Origin: Halieaceae bacterium UBA5085
Lineage (GTDB): Bacteria; Pseudomonadota; Gammaproteobacteria; Pseudomonadales; Halieaceae
Length of the DNA: 49,588 nt
Assembly (NCBI GenBank): GCA_002414665.1
Contig: DIAF01000012.1
Location: 12,219-61,806 of the forward strand
Direction of reading: 5' to 3'
Below are positions 14,976 through 23,511 of this stretch, piece after piece (position 1 is the first letter of the stretch; every line of letters begins with the position of its first letter). The position numbers and the translations under genes are program-made. The notes under the pieces were generated by a model, which saw only the letters and a list, made by a program, of their open reading frames with translations, searched no databases and was not told where the DNA came from.

Positions 14976-16816
14976 GTCGTCCGTCGCCCATTCGCCGTTT
15001 CTTGTCCGCATTCTGGCGCGGACTGACCTGGTTCCGACTGGCGTTGTCGAACCTGTTGTTTCTCGCTTTTCTGGTGTTTATCTATGTACTGTATTTCAGC
15101 GGCGGGCCTCCGCCGCAGCCGGAAAAGGCAGCGCTGTTGCTGAACCTCGGGGGCACACTGGTTGACGAGAAATCCGAGGTCAACCCGCTGCAGGCACTGG
15201 CGGGTGAGCCCTCCCCCGCGGAGCGCGAAATTGCCCTGCGGGATGTGCTTGATGCCATACAGGAGGCAGCGCAGGACCCGGCCATCACCGCACTGGTGAT
15301 GGAGCTCGACTTCCTGGTGTCGGCCGGTATCAGCAAGAGCCTGGAGATCGCCGCGGCCATCGATACCTTCAAGGCGACCGGCAAACCGGTCATTGCCGTT
15401 GGCGACTACTTCACGCAGGACCAGTATCTGCTGGCCAGCCAGGCGGACGAGGTGATCCTGCACCCCATGGGCGCTGTGCCCCTGGAGGGATTCGCGAGTT
15501 ACCGCAACCATTTCCGTCAGGCCCTGGACAAGGCGCTGGTCACCATGCATGTGTTCTATGCCGGCGAGCACAAGTCGATGGCCGAACCTTTTCTGCGCGA
15601 CGACATGTCCGAGGGGGAGAAAGCCATCACCCTCGCCTGGCTTGAAGACCTGTGGCAGGCATATGTCACCGTGGTTGAAAGCCGGCGCAATCTGCCTGCC
15701 GGCAGCCTCGATGGTTACATCAATCGCTATGCCGAGCACCTGGCAGCTGCCGGAGGCAATTCCGCCCGGGTGGCCCAGGAGCAGGGGCTGGTGGATACGC
15801 TATTGTCCCGCGCCGACGCCAACGACTACCTGATTGAGCGGGTTGGGGCGGAGGACGACGAGGGTTTCTACGAGGCGGTATTCTTCGAGTCCTATATCAA
15901 CAGCAAACGGCCCATGGCATTCACTCACCGCACGGAGGATCGCGTGGCGGTGGTCACCGCCGAGGGCAACATGATGTCTGGTGAGCAACCCCCCGGCACC
16001 ATTGGAGGCGATTCCCTGTCCAGGCTGCTGCGCCAGGCCGTGGAGCAGCCGGGTGTGAAGGCGCTGGTGCTCAGGGTGAATACCGGCGGCGGCAGCGTAC
16101 TGGCCGCCGAGCGGATTCGGCAGACGATTGCGCGCATTCGGGAGGCCGGCACGCCGGTGGTGATTTCCATGGGGGCTATCGCCGCCTCGGGCGGGTATTA
16201 CATTGCGGCCGAGGCCGACGAGATCTGGGCGACGCCGACAACGATTACCGGCAGCATTGGTGTGTTCGCCGCCTTTCCCACGTTCGAGCGGCTGTTGGAG
16301 CGTATCGGGGTCACTACGGACGGTGTTGGTACCACAGAGTTGGCGGGGTCGCTGCGTCTCGATCGGCCCCTCAACCCGCAAGTGGCGGAAACCCTCGCCA
16401 GTGGTGTGAACTTCACCTATCGCGAATTCCTGCAGCTGGTGGCCAGTGGCCGTGGCCTTTCAGAGGAGGCGGTGCAGGCCGCTGCAGGCGGTCGGGTGTG
16501 GAGTGCTGCCGATGCCCAGGCGCTGGGCCTCATCGATGAGTTGGGTTCACTGCGTGAAGCGATCGCCGCGGCGGCGGAGCTGGGTGGGCTCGACCCGCAG
16601 CGTCACGCGGTGGAATACGTGCAACAGCCCCTGTCGCCGCGCGAGATGCTGCTCCGGCAGCTGGCCTCGCGGGTGAGTGTGAGCGGCCTGTTACCCGCGC
16701 TGGACGCCGGCATGCAGCAGTTGCTGCAGCCAGTGGCCACTGCGGCCAGCACGCTCACCGAGCTGAACGACCCGGCGCATCTCTACATGCGCTGCGTAGG
16801 CTGTGCTGCGCCCTGA
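14972..16816 (+). CDS. sppA: signal peptide peptidase SppA, 67K type
   Basis: Membrane-anchored serine protease that degrades cleaved signal peptides. The 614-residue protein has the double-domain architecture of the 67K type: an N-terminal helix (23-42), then two tandem ClpP-like domains. The catalytic lysine is in GEHKSMAEPF (Lys201) in the first domain and the nucleophile serine in AASGGYYIA (Ser406) in the second, the Lys/Ser dyad arrangement of E. coli SppA. The ATG at 14972 overlaps the DUF2069 stop. An extended upstream frame lies within wrbA and was rejected. It is the last gene of the arsC-wrbA operon and meets the RND pump gene tail to tail only four bases after its stop. Confidence 0.95.
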   Translation: MSRPSPIRRFLSAFWRGLTWFRLALSNLLFLAFLVFIYVLYFSGGPPPQPEKAALLLNLGGTLVDEKSEVNPLQALAGEPSPAEREIALRDVLDAIQEAAQDPAITALVMELDFLVSAGISKSLEIAAAIDTFKATGKPVIAVGDYFTQDQYLLASQADEVILHPMGAVPLEGFASYRNHFRQALDKALVTMHVFYAGEHKSMAEPFLRDDMSEGEKAITLAWLEDLWQAYVTVVESRRNLPAGSLDGYINRYAEHLAAAGGNSARVAQEQGLVDTLLSRADANDYLIERVGAEDDEGFYEAVFFESYINSKRPMAFTHRTEDRVAVVTAEGNMMSGEQPPGTIGGDSLSRLLRQAVEQPGVKALVLRVNTGGGSVLAAERIRQTIARIREAGTPVVISMGAIAASGGYYIAAEADEIWATPTTITGSIGVFAAFPTFERLLERIGVTTDGVGTTELAGSLRLDRPLNPQVAETLASGVNFTYREFLQLVASGRGLSEEAVQAAAGGRVWSAADAQALGLIDELGSLREAIAAAAELGGLDPQRHAVEYVQQPLSPREMLLRQLASRVSVSGLLPALDAGMQQLLQPVATAASTLTELNDPAHLYMRCVGCAAP

Positions 16817-16820
16817 TCCT

Positions 16821-19800
16821 TCAGCGAGCAGGCAGGGCGGATGCCCGAGTACTCGGCTCGCGCCACTGCTTCAGATCCAGCAGGATCATGTACAGCGCCG
16901 GTACCAGCAGCAGGGTGATGACGGTGGCAAATACAATGCCGAAGGCGAGGGAGACCGCCATCGGTACGATTTCCTGGGCCTGGGCACTGCGCTCCAGCAG
17001 CATCGGCGCGAGGCCGAAGAAGGTGGTCAGCGAGGTGAGCAGAATAGCGCGGAAGCGCTGCGTACCGGACTCCACGACGGCCCGCAGGGGCTCAACCCCG
17101 CTCTTGATCGCGTTATTGATATGATCGACGAGAATCAGGCTGTCGTTCACTACCACGCCGCTTAACGCGATCACCCCCATCAGCGACATCATGCTTAGCG
17201 GGTAGCCGGTCAGCCAGTGGCCGACCACGGCACCAATCACGCCGAAGGGAATGACCCCCATGATGATCAGGGGCTGCAGGTAGGAGCGTGTGGGTATTGC
17301 CAGCAGCGCATAGATGCCGAACAGCGCAAGGCCGAAGCCAATAAGCATGCTGGTTACCATTTTACTTTCCTCGTCGGCCAGCCCGGCGACGGCGTAACTG
17401 AGCCCCGGGTACTTCTGCAGCAACCCCGGCAGCACGGATTTCTCGAGGTCGGCGACAATGCGTGACGGCTCTACCAGGTCCTTGTTGGCCTCGGCTGTCA
17501 CCTCGGCGGCGCGCTGGTAGTTGATGTGGGTGACCTTGCGCAGGCCCTGCTTGACTGCCACGGTCGCGACAGTCTGGAAGGGCAGTTCCTGACCGTCCGG
17601 TGTGCGGATGTACATGTCCTGCAGGGTATCCACGGTCTCACGGTCGGCGCGCGGGTAGCGTACCATGACCTTCACCTCGTCCAGCCCGCGCTGCATGCGC
17701 TGTGCCTCCGCACCGTAAAACGCGTCGCGCACCTGGTTGGCAACTGCGTAACGGGTCAGGCCAAGGGCCTCGCCCTCGGGCAGCAGCTCAATGTGGAATT
17801 CGTCAGCGGTGTCGCTGGCGCCGTTGCGGATGTCGTACACGCCGTCGTAACGGTGAATGGCAGTTTCCAGCTCCGCCGCCGCGGCGCGCAGCATGGTGAA
17901 GTCACGGTGCATGAGGTCAAAGGCGATGGCTGGTCCAAAGCCCGGCCCGTCGGCGCTGCTGATCGACAGCACTTTGGTACCGTGCAGTATGCCAACGGCC
18001 TCGCGCCAGCGCCGTTCCACCTCACGGGTGGAGATGCTGCGCTCGTTCTCCTTGGTCAGCTCGATTTCCACACCGCCCGTGGTGCGGCCGCTGCCGTAGG
18101 CGAAGACGTGATTCACCAGGTGCTCTTCGCCGCCGGTGGCCTTTTTATGCGCCTGTTCAACGCTGTCGAGCGCCGCCACAATGTGCTCGATGGTCGCCAG
18201 GGTGCGTTCCTCGGGCGTGCCTTCGGTCATTTCCAGCTGTACGGAAATGAATTCACCGGGCACGTCGGGAGCAATGACCGTGCGCACCACGCCGCCCAGT
18301 ACAAGCCCGCTGCACAGTACCAGCAGGGCGATGAACGCCGCGAGGGTGACGTAACGGTTGCGTATGCAGCGCTGCATCAACGGACTGTAGCGCTGTTCAA
18401 CGAAGCGTTTGAGTCCCTGGTTGACCTTCTGCTGTCGCCGGTCCACTGCCAGCAGCAGGCGGTTGCGCGTAGGGCTGCTGTGGGCCAGGTGTGCCGGGAG
18501 AATCCATTTCGATTCCACCAGGGAAAACAACAGGCAGAGGATTACCACCCAACCGCAGGCTTCGGGGAACGCGGCAAACACCCCTTCCATAAACAGCGTG
18601 GGCGCGAACGCCACAATCGTGGTCAGCACGCCGAAGGTGGCCGGCACGGCGACTTTGTTGACGCCGTCGACCACGCTCTGGATGCTGTGGCCGTGGCGCT
18701 CCTGCTCGGTGTACGCGCTTTCGCCCATGATAATGGCGTCATCCACTACAATGCCCAGTACCAGAATAAAGCCGAACAGGCTGATCATGTTCAGGCTGGC
18801 GTGGATGTAGGGCGTGTTGATCAGAGCCATGGCGCCGAGGAAGCAGACCGGAATGCCCAGCATTACCCAGAAAGCGAGTTTGATCTCCAGGAACAGGGCG
18901 AGCACGATGAATACCAGCAGAGCCCCCATGGCGAGATTCTTCAACATCATGCCCAGGCGGCCTTGCAGATAGAAGGTGATATCCGACCAGATATCCAGGC
19001 TGACGGCAGCGGGCAGGTCGCCCTGTTTCTGCTCTACCCAGGTGCGTGTGGCGATCGCTGTATCGAGGATGTCCTGTTCGCCCATGGCGAACACCTGAAT
19101 GCCCAGGGAGTAGCGGCCGTTGAAGCGCGCGAAACCGCTGTCTTCGACAAAGCCGTCGCGCACGGTGGCGATATCACCGAGCAGCAGGCGGGTGCCATCG
19201 GCAAAGCTGCGCAACACGATGGATTCAAAATCCTGCTGCACATAGGCCTGCCCTTGTGTACGCAGCAGGATGTCGCCCTGGCGGGTGCGCAGCGAGCCGG
19301 CTGGAAGGTCCAGCGAGGAGCGGGCGATCACCTCCGCCACATCACTCAGCGTCAGGTGGTATTCCCGCAGCAGCGATTCGGAGATCTCGATGGAAATCTC
19401 GTAGTCACGCGCGCCCACCACCTCCGCCGCAGAGACTTCGGGCAAGGTCAGCAGGTCGCGGCGAATATCCTCCGCCAGGGTCTTCATACTGCGTTCATCG
19501 AGTTCGCCGGAGAGCTGCAGCTGCAGCGCCGGAAACTGCAGCTCCGGCTGGCTGATGATGGCCTTTTCAGCATTGGCGGGAAAATGCTGTATGGCGTCGA
19601 TGCGGTTCTTGATATCACCCAGCAGGGCGTTCATGTCGATCCCCTCCTGGGGCTCCACCATGACCCGCGCGTGGGAGTCCAGGGCATCGGACTCAACCCG
19701 TTTGATACCATCGAGATCGTTGATGGCCTCCTCGATTTTCAGCACGATGCCCTGTTCCACTTCCTCCGGGGAGGCCCCCGGGTAGGACATATTGATGAAA

Positions 19801-19952
19801 ATCAGCTCGATGTCGAAGGAGGGGAAGATCGAGCGCTGGATATTGAACGCGGATCCCAGCCCCACCACCAGGATGATAGCCATCAACAGGTTTGCGGCCA
19901 CAGGGTTGTGGGCGAACCAGGCGATAACTCCGCCCTGGCGGTGAGGGCTCAT
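16821..19952 (-). CDS. RND-family inner-membrane efflux transporter
   Basis: A 1043-residue proton-driven pump of the AcrB/MdtC superfamily, the normal length. It has an N-terminal helix, a periplasmic porter domain, the second large loop after about residue 540, and twelve membrane segments. The proton-relay motif GIVVDDAI (about residue 410) carries the adjacent aspartates of TM4. The sequence starts MSPHRQGGVIAWFAHNPVAANLL, typical of the AcrB-like group found next to an HlyD-type adaptor. No outer-membrane channel gene is in the cluster, so it must borrow one from elsewhere. It overlaps the adaptor gene by 4 bp (ATGA) and is read after it. Substrate is unknown. Confidence 0.93.
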   Translation of the reverse strand: MSPHRQGGVIAWFAHNPVAANLLMAIILVVGLGSAFNIQRSIFPSFDIELIFINMSYPGASPEEVEQGIVLKIEEAINDLDGIKRVESDALDSHARVMVEPQEGIDMNALLGDIKNRIDAIQHFPANAEKAIISQPELQFPALQLQLSGELDERSMKTLAEDIRRDLLTLPEVSAAEVVGARDYEISIEISESLLREYHLTLSDVAEVIARSSLDLPAGSLRTRQGDILLRTQGQAYVQQDFESIVLRSFADGTRLLLGDIATVRDGFVEDSGFARFNGRYSLGIQVFAMGEQDILDTAIATRTWVEQKQGDLPAAVSLDIWSDITFYLQGRLGMMLKNLAMGALLVFIVLALFLEIKLAFWVMLGIPVCFLGAMALINTPYIHASLNMISLFGFILVLGIVVDDAIIMGESAYTEQERHGHSIQSVVDGVNKVAVPATFGVLTTIVAFAPTLFMEGVFAAFPEACGWVVILCLLFSLVESKWILPAHLAHSSPTRNRLLLAVDRRQQKVNQGLKRFVEQRYSPLMQRCIRNRYVTLAAFIALLVLCSGLVLGGVVRTVIAPDVPGEFISVQLEMTEGTPEERTLATIEHIVAALDSVEQAHKKATGGEEHLVNHVFAYGSGRTTGGVEIELTKENERSISTREVERRWREAVGILHGTKVLSISSADGPGFGPAIAFDLMHRDFTMLRAAAAELETAIHRYDGVYDIRNGASDTADEFHIELLPEGEALGLTRYAVANQVRDAFYGAEAQRMQRGLDEVKVMVRYPRADRETVDTLQDMYIRTPDGQELPFQTVATVAVKQGLRKVTHINYQRAAEVTAEANKDLVEPSRIVADLEKSVLPGLLQKYPGLSYAVAGLADEESKMVTSMLIGFGLALFGIYALLAIPTRSYLQPLIIMGVIPFGVIGAVVGHWLTGYPLSMMSLMGVIALSGVVVNDSLILVDHINNAIKSGVEPLRAVVESGTQRFRAILLTSLTTFFGLAPMLLERSAQAQEIVPMAVSLAFGIVFATVITLLLVPALYMILLDLKQWREPSTRASALPAR

Positions 19953-21226
19953 GCGGACGGCGCTCCGCCGGGTAGTGCCGTGGCCGCGTCGGCGGCGACG
20001 TCCTCGCCTGTTGCCGTGGCGCCATTGGCCGTGCTCCGCAGTCGCAGTTCGCGGCTGCTGATCCGCGACACCACGCTGACCTCCGCGCCGGTGAGCGCGC
20101 TGTCCAGCGTGGTGAGTATCACCTGGTCGCCATCGTCCAGACCCGCGGAGACATAAACGAAGTCGCCTCCGGTGTTCAGCGTGGTCACGGTTCGGTTGCG
20201 CACCAGATTGTTGTCGTCCACCACGGCGACGTTGTCGCCTGCGCGCATCACATACCGGGGCAGGGCCACAAGATCGGACATTGGACGGCCCTCGATGCTG
20301 GCGGTGACGAAGGTGCCGATGCGCAGGGGCGGTTGTCCCGGATGCGTCAGCCCATAAGGGTCGTCGATGCGTGCCACCGCGTACAGCGCGCGCGAGCGCT
20401 CATCAAATACACCCTCGCTGCGATGCAGCCTGGCGGGCCAGTGGGTGATGTCACCGTTGACGTCGGTGTACAGGTCTATGCGCGCTCCCGTTTCAGTACT
20501 GCGCACCCCGGGCAGGTCTAGATAGGCGAGACGCGTTTGCGGTATGGGTAGCCGCACTTCAGCTACATCCACCGAAAAAACCTCTGCCAGCTGTGTGCCG
20601 GGCGTGACGAACTGCCCCAGCTCAGCGTGCTTGGCGCGAATCAGCGCGGTATAGGGCGCGCGCACCACGGTTCGGTCGAGATCGTCCTGAGCGGTTTGCA
20701 GGTCGGCGCGGGCTGCCAGCAGTTGCCCCTCCGCCTGCGCCAGTTGCGGCTTGCGCAGGTACAGATCACGCGCCTCGTCCGAGCGCTGGCTGCCTGCGGG
20801 CAGCTTTTCCCATTCCCGTCGCGCCACATCGGCCCGGCCGCGTTCCTGCAACAGCTCGCTCTCCGCCGAGCGCAACGCGGCCTCGGCCCGGGCGAGGCGC
20901 GCCTGGTAGTCGCGCGGATCAATGCGCAGCAACACGTCGCCCGCGCTGACAAAGCCGCCCACGTTGAATGTCGCCGAGGCCTCCACAATACGGCCCTGAA
21001 CCTCGGCGAGCAGCGTGGTTTGCTGTAGCGGGGACACTGTGCCCTGCGCCTGCATGGGAATGCGGATAGTCTCCTTTTCCGCCACCACCACATCGACAGT
21101 GATCGGCACGTACACGGGCTCGCTGATGTCGGTGTCGGGCCGCATGGCGTAAAGCAGGAAGGTGATGAGAGTTGCTGCCAGCAACAGTGTGCTGGCAACA
21201 ACGAATTGACGTTTCACAGTGGCCAC
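19949..21226 (-). CDS. RND periplasmic adaptor (membrane-fusion protein)
   Basis: A 425-residue adaptor linking the RND pump to an outer-membrane channel. An N-terminal anchor helix (FVVASTLLLAATLITFLLYAM, about 8-28) is followed by the barrel-sandwich segment PLQQTTLLAEVQGRIVEAS (67-85), a helical hairpin rich in Arg/Glu/Gln (about 110-190), and a second lipoyl-like half. No lipobox is seen, so it is membrane-anchored by its helix. The first gene of the pair; the pump begins within its last codons. A leader of about 70 bp contains an extended -10 element and a 7-pair hairpin. Confidence 0.91.
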   Translation of the reverse strand: MATVKRQFVVASTLLLAATLITFLLYAMRPDTDISEPVYVPITVDVVVAEKETIRIPMQAQGTVSPLQQTTLLAEVQGRIVEASATFNVGGFVSAGDVLLRIDPRDYQARLARAEAALRSAESELLQERGRADVARREWEKLPAGSQRSDEARDLYLRKPQLAQAEGQLLAARADLQTAQDDLDRTVVRAPYTALIRAKHAELGQFVTPGTQLAEVFSVDVAEVRLPIPQTRLAYLDLPGVRSTETGARIDLYTDVNGDITHWPARLHRSEGVFDERSRALYAVARIDDPYGLTHPGQPPLRIGTFVTASIEGRPMSDLVALPRYVMRAGDNVAVVDDNNLVRNRTVTTLNTGGDFVYVSAGLDDGDQVILTTLDSALTGAEVSVVSRISSRELRLRSTANGATATGEDVAADAATALPGGAPSA

Positions 21227-21295
21227 ATGCAGTACCGTTTTGCTTCCCCGGTCGCCCGCGATGGACGGGCGAGCCGGAGGAGATGCGAAACGGGC

Positions 21296-21304
21296 TTTAT
21301 ATCA
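21296..21304 (-). promoter_or_regulatory. extended -10 promoter element of the efflux operon
   Basis: On the minus strand TGATATAAA combines a TG extension with TATAAA (five of six), 70 bases before the adaptor ATG. Just upstream, ACTGT-TAAT-ACAGT (21332-21345) is a short inverted repeat that could bind a regulator. No convincing -35 hexamer is present. Confidence 0.42.
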
Positions 21305-21351
21305 CATCAGCAGGCATGCAGGCTGTGAAATACTGTTAATACAGTGGTGGT

Positions 21352-22170
21352 TCAGTCCCGTTCCGGCGTATGTACGTCCATCTGCGGAAACGGAATGGTA
21401 ATGCCGGCTTCGTCGAACCTCAGCTTGACCGATTCGGTGGTATCCCAGTATACGGCCCAGTAGTCCTCTGACTTTACCCAGGGGCGAACAAGGAAGTTCA
21501 CGCTTGAGTCGGCGAGTTCGCCGACCACGATAGTGGGCGCCGGGTCGCTGAGAACTCGGGTATCCGCCGCAATGATCTCTTCCAGCAGCTGTTTTGCCTT
21601 GCGCAGGTCGTCCCCGTAGGACACCCCGAAAACCAGGTCCACGCGCCGCGTGGGCCGCGCAGAATAGTTGACGATGTTGTTTCCCAGCACCGCGCTGTTG
21701 GGCACGATGACTTCCTTGTTGTCCGGTGTGGTCAGCGTGGTTGTAAAGATGCTGATCGCTTCGACGACGCCCATGGCACCGCCCGCTTCCACGAAATCGC
21801 CTTTGGTAAAGGGACGAAAGATGATCAGCAGCACGCCAGCCGCCAGGTTGGACAGGGAGCTCTGCAGCGAAAGGCCGATGGCGAGGCCAGCTGCACCGAG
21901 CAGAGCGACCATGGACGTGGTGTCGATGCCGAGCTGGCTGAGCGCCGCAATGATGACAAAGAGCAGCAGAACCCAGTGCAGGATGGCTGTGAGGAATTTG
22001 ACCAGCACCTCATCCATGCGCCGCGCGCGCATGAATTTCTCTACCCAGCCCGCTACGGCGGCTACTACCATGCGCCCGATGTAGAAAATCGCCAGCGCCA
22101 GGATGATGCGCGTGCCCCAGGGTATGACGTAGGTGTGCAGCAGTTCAGCAAAGTCGAGATTCTCAAGCAT
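21352..22170 (-). CDS. mscS: small-conductance mechanosensitive channel (MscS type)
   Basis: A 272-residue inner-membrane channel that opens on membrane tension and releases osmolytes after osmotic downshift. Three hydrophobic N-terminal segments precede the pore helix SMVALLGAAGLAIGLSLQSSLSNLAAGV (about 86-113), whose Gly/Ala zipper is the MscS hallmark. It continues with the beta domain (FRPFTKGDFVEAGG) and the alpha/beta cytoplasmic vestibule. The length is near the 286 residues of the E. coli protein. The gene is alone, with a 125-bp gap to the efflux operon and divergent from the MaoC gene. Confidence 0.94.
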   Translation of the reverse strand: MLENLDFAELLHTYVIPWGTRIILALAIFYIGRMVVAAVAGWVEKFMRARRMDEVLVKFLTAILHWVLLLFVIIAALSQLGIDTTSMVALLGAAGLAIGLSLQSSLSNLAAGVLLIIFRPFTKGDFVEAGGAMGVVEAISIFTTTLTTPDNKEVIVPNSAVLGNNIVNYSARPTRRVDLVFGVSYGDDLRKAKQLLEEIIAADTRVLSDPAPTIVVGELADSSVNFLVRPWVKSEDYWAVYWDTTESVKLRFDEAGITIPFPQMDVHTPERD

Positions 22171-22306
22171 GGTCGGGTCTCCTGTGTATCGAGTGGATGA
22201 ATATACCGGAAACTATCCGTGCCTGCAGGTTGCGGATCGGGGCGAACTTGGTGGGCGCGCTGGTGGAAAACGTTAAACCACGTTCGCTGCCGAGCCGCCG
22301 CGCGGG

Positions 22307-22315
22307 TGGTATAGT
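22307..22315 (+). promoter_or_regulatory. extended -10 element before the MaoC gene
   Basis: TGGTATAGT has the TG extension and a five-of-six -10 hexamer (22310-22315), 34 bases before the ATG at 22349. No good -35 partner is seen. Confidence 0.45.
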
Positions 22316-22348
22316 CCGGGCACGTATGTTGCTGACAGGAAAACCCGC

Positions 22349-22804
22349 ATGACCACTGTATTTGAAAATCCCGCAGCGTTGCTCGGCAGTGAGGGTACGG
22401 CCCTGGGCTGTACCGACTGGCTGCTTATCGAACAGGAACGTATCAACCTGTTTGCCGAGGCAACGGGCGACCACCAATGGATTCACGTCGACCCTGAACG
22501 TGCCGCGAGCGGTCCCTTCGGCAAGACCATTGCACACGGTTATCTCACGTTGTCACTGGCGAACCTGTTCCTGCCGCAGCTGTTGCAGGTGAACAACGTG
22601 TCGATGGGCGTGAATTACGGCTGTGACAAGGTGCGCTTCCCGGCGCCGGTGCCAGTGGGCAGTCGAGTGCGCGGCTGCGGCGAGATACTCTCTGCTGAAG
22701 ACGTGAAGGGCGGCGTGCAGGTAGTGGTCAGGGTGACGATCGAGGTGGAGGGCAGTGATCGCCCCGCCTGCGTCATCGATACCATCAGCCGTTTCTTTCC
22801 CTGA
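22349..22804 (+). CDS. MaoC-type (R)-enoyl-CoA hydratase
   Basis: A 151-residue hot-dog-fold protein, the length of single-domain MaoC hydratases that add water to trans-2-enoyl-CoA to give (R)-3-hydroxyacyl-CoA. The active-site pair is in FAEATGDHQWIHVD (Asp41 and His46) with GPFGKTIAHGYLTL (56-69) closing the signature. ACAGGAAAA serves as a ribosome site. It is the first plus-strand gene after MscS and lies 9 bp before the Nudix gene, so it probably belongs to the same transcription unit. Fatty-acid, PHA or sterol side-chain substrates are all possible. Confidence 0.88.
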   Translation: MTTVFENPAALLGSEGTALGCTDWLLIEQERINLFAEATGDHQWIHVDPERAASGPFGKTIAHGYLTLSLANLFLPQLLQVNNVSMGVNYGCDKVRFPAPVPVGSRVRGCGEILSAEDVKGGVQVVVRVTIEVEGSDRPACVIDTISRFFP

Positions 22805-22812
22805 ACAGCGCC

Positions 22813-23511
22813 ATGCTTGAGATGGGGGAGGGCGAAGTGCCGATTGTACCTTCGGCGACCGTCGTACCGGTGCGCGATGGACCACAGGGGCTGGAAGTGC
22901 TGCTCTTGCAACGCAATACGGCGCTGAAGCACATGGGGGGTGAGTGGGTTTTCCCGGGGGGACGAATCGATCCGTCAGATTATCCGGTGGCGGGTGATCA
23001 CGATCAGGCAGCGTTGCAGGCGGCGATTCGTGAGACCCGCGAAGAAGCAGACGTGCGGATTACGCCGGAGCAGCTGCAATTCCTGTCTCACTGGACAACC
23101 CCGGAAGGTGCCCGGCGGCGCTACAGCACCTGGTTTTTCCTGGCCGTGCTCGACGCCGCCGAGGAGATACGCGTTGACGGGGGGGAAATCTCGGCGTATC
23201 GCTGGGTGCGCCCGCAGGACGCCTTTGCGGAAATTCGCGATACGGAAAGTCCGTTCCGCCTGATGCCGCCCACCTTCGTCAGCCTCGTCGACCTCGCCGG
23301 TTTCCGCGACAGCGCCTCCGCCCGGGTGGCGCTGGCTGCGCGTCCACCACGGCGTTATGCGCCGCGCATGATCATGCAGGAGGGCGGTGTCTGTTTCCTC
23401 TACGAAGAGGACGCGGGTTATGCGAAGCTGGAGGAGGCGGTCAGCGGTCCCCGACATCGAACCTATATGATCAATGATCAGCTGGAGTACATCCGCGAGG
23501 GGGTTGAATGA
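22813..23511 (+). CDS. Nudix hydrolase (NUDT19-like)
   Basis: A 232-residue hydrolase of the Nudix fold. The box is recognisable but altered: WVFPGGRIDPSD (43-54) is followed by extra residues before AAIRETREEADV (about 69-80), where the canonical EExG turn reads EEAD. An extended spacing and a long C-terminal part are typical of the NUDT19/RP2p group, some of which split CoA and acyl-CoA. That would fit the CoA lyase in the operon. The gene overlaps the flavoprotein gene by 4 bp. The start at 22813 has GAACAGCG before it and lies 8 bp after the MaoC stop. Confidence 0.83.
   Translation: MLEMGEGEVPIVPSATVVPVRDGPQGLEVLLLQRNTALKHMGGEWVFPGGRIDPSDYPVAGDHDQAALQAAIRETREEADVRITPEQLQFLSHWTTPEGARRRYSTWFFLAVLDAAEEIRVDGGEISAYRWVRPQDAFAEIRDTESPFRLMPPTFVSLVDLAGFRDSASARVALAARPPRRYAPRMIMQEGGVCFLYEEDAGYAKLEEAVSGPRHRTYMINDQLEYIREGVE

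Noticed and set aside
17526..20156. Plus-strand open frame of about 876 codons opposite the RND pump
   Set aside because: Composition (His, Gln, Gly, Ala rich) is that of an antisense shadow, and it covers the opposite strand of a clear pump gene.
21332..21345. LexA-type SOS box candidate ACTGT-TAAT-ACAGT
   Set aside because: The spacing between the CTGT and ACAG halves is four bases instead of the eight of the LexA site; kept only as a generic inverted repeat.
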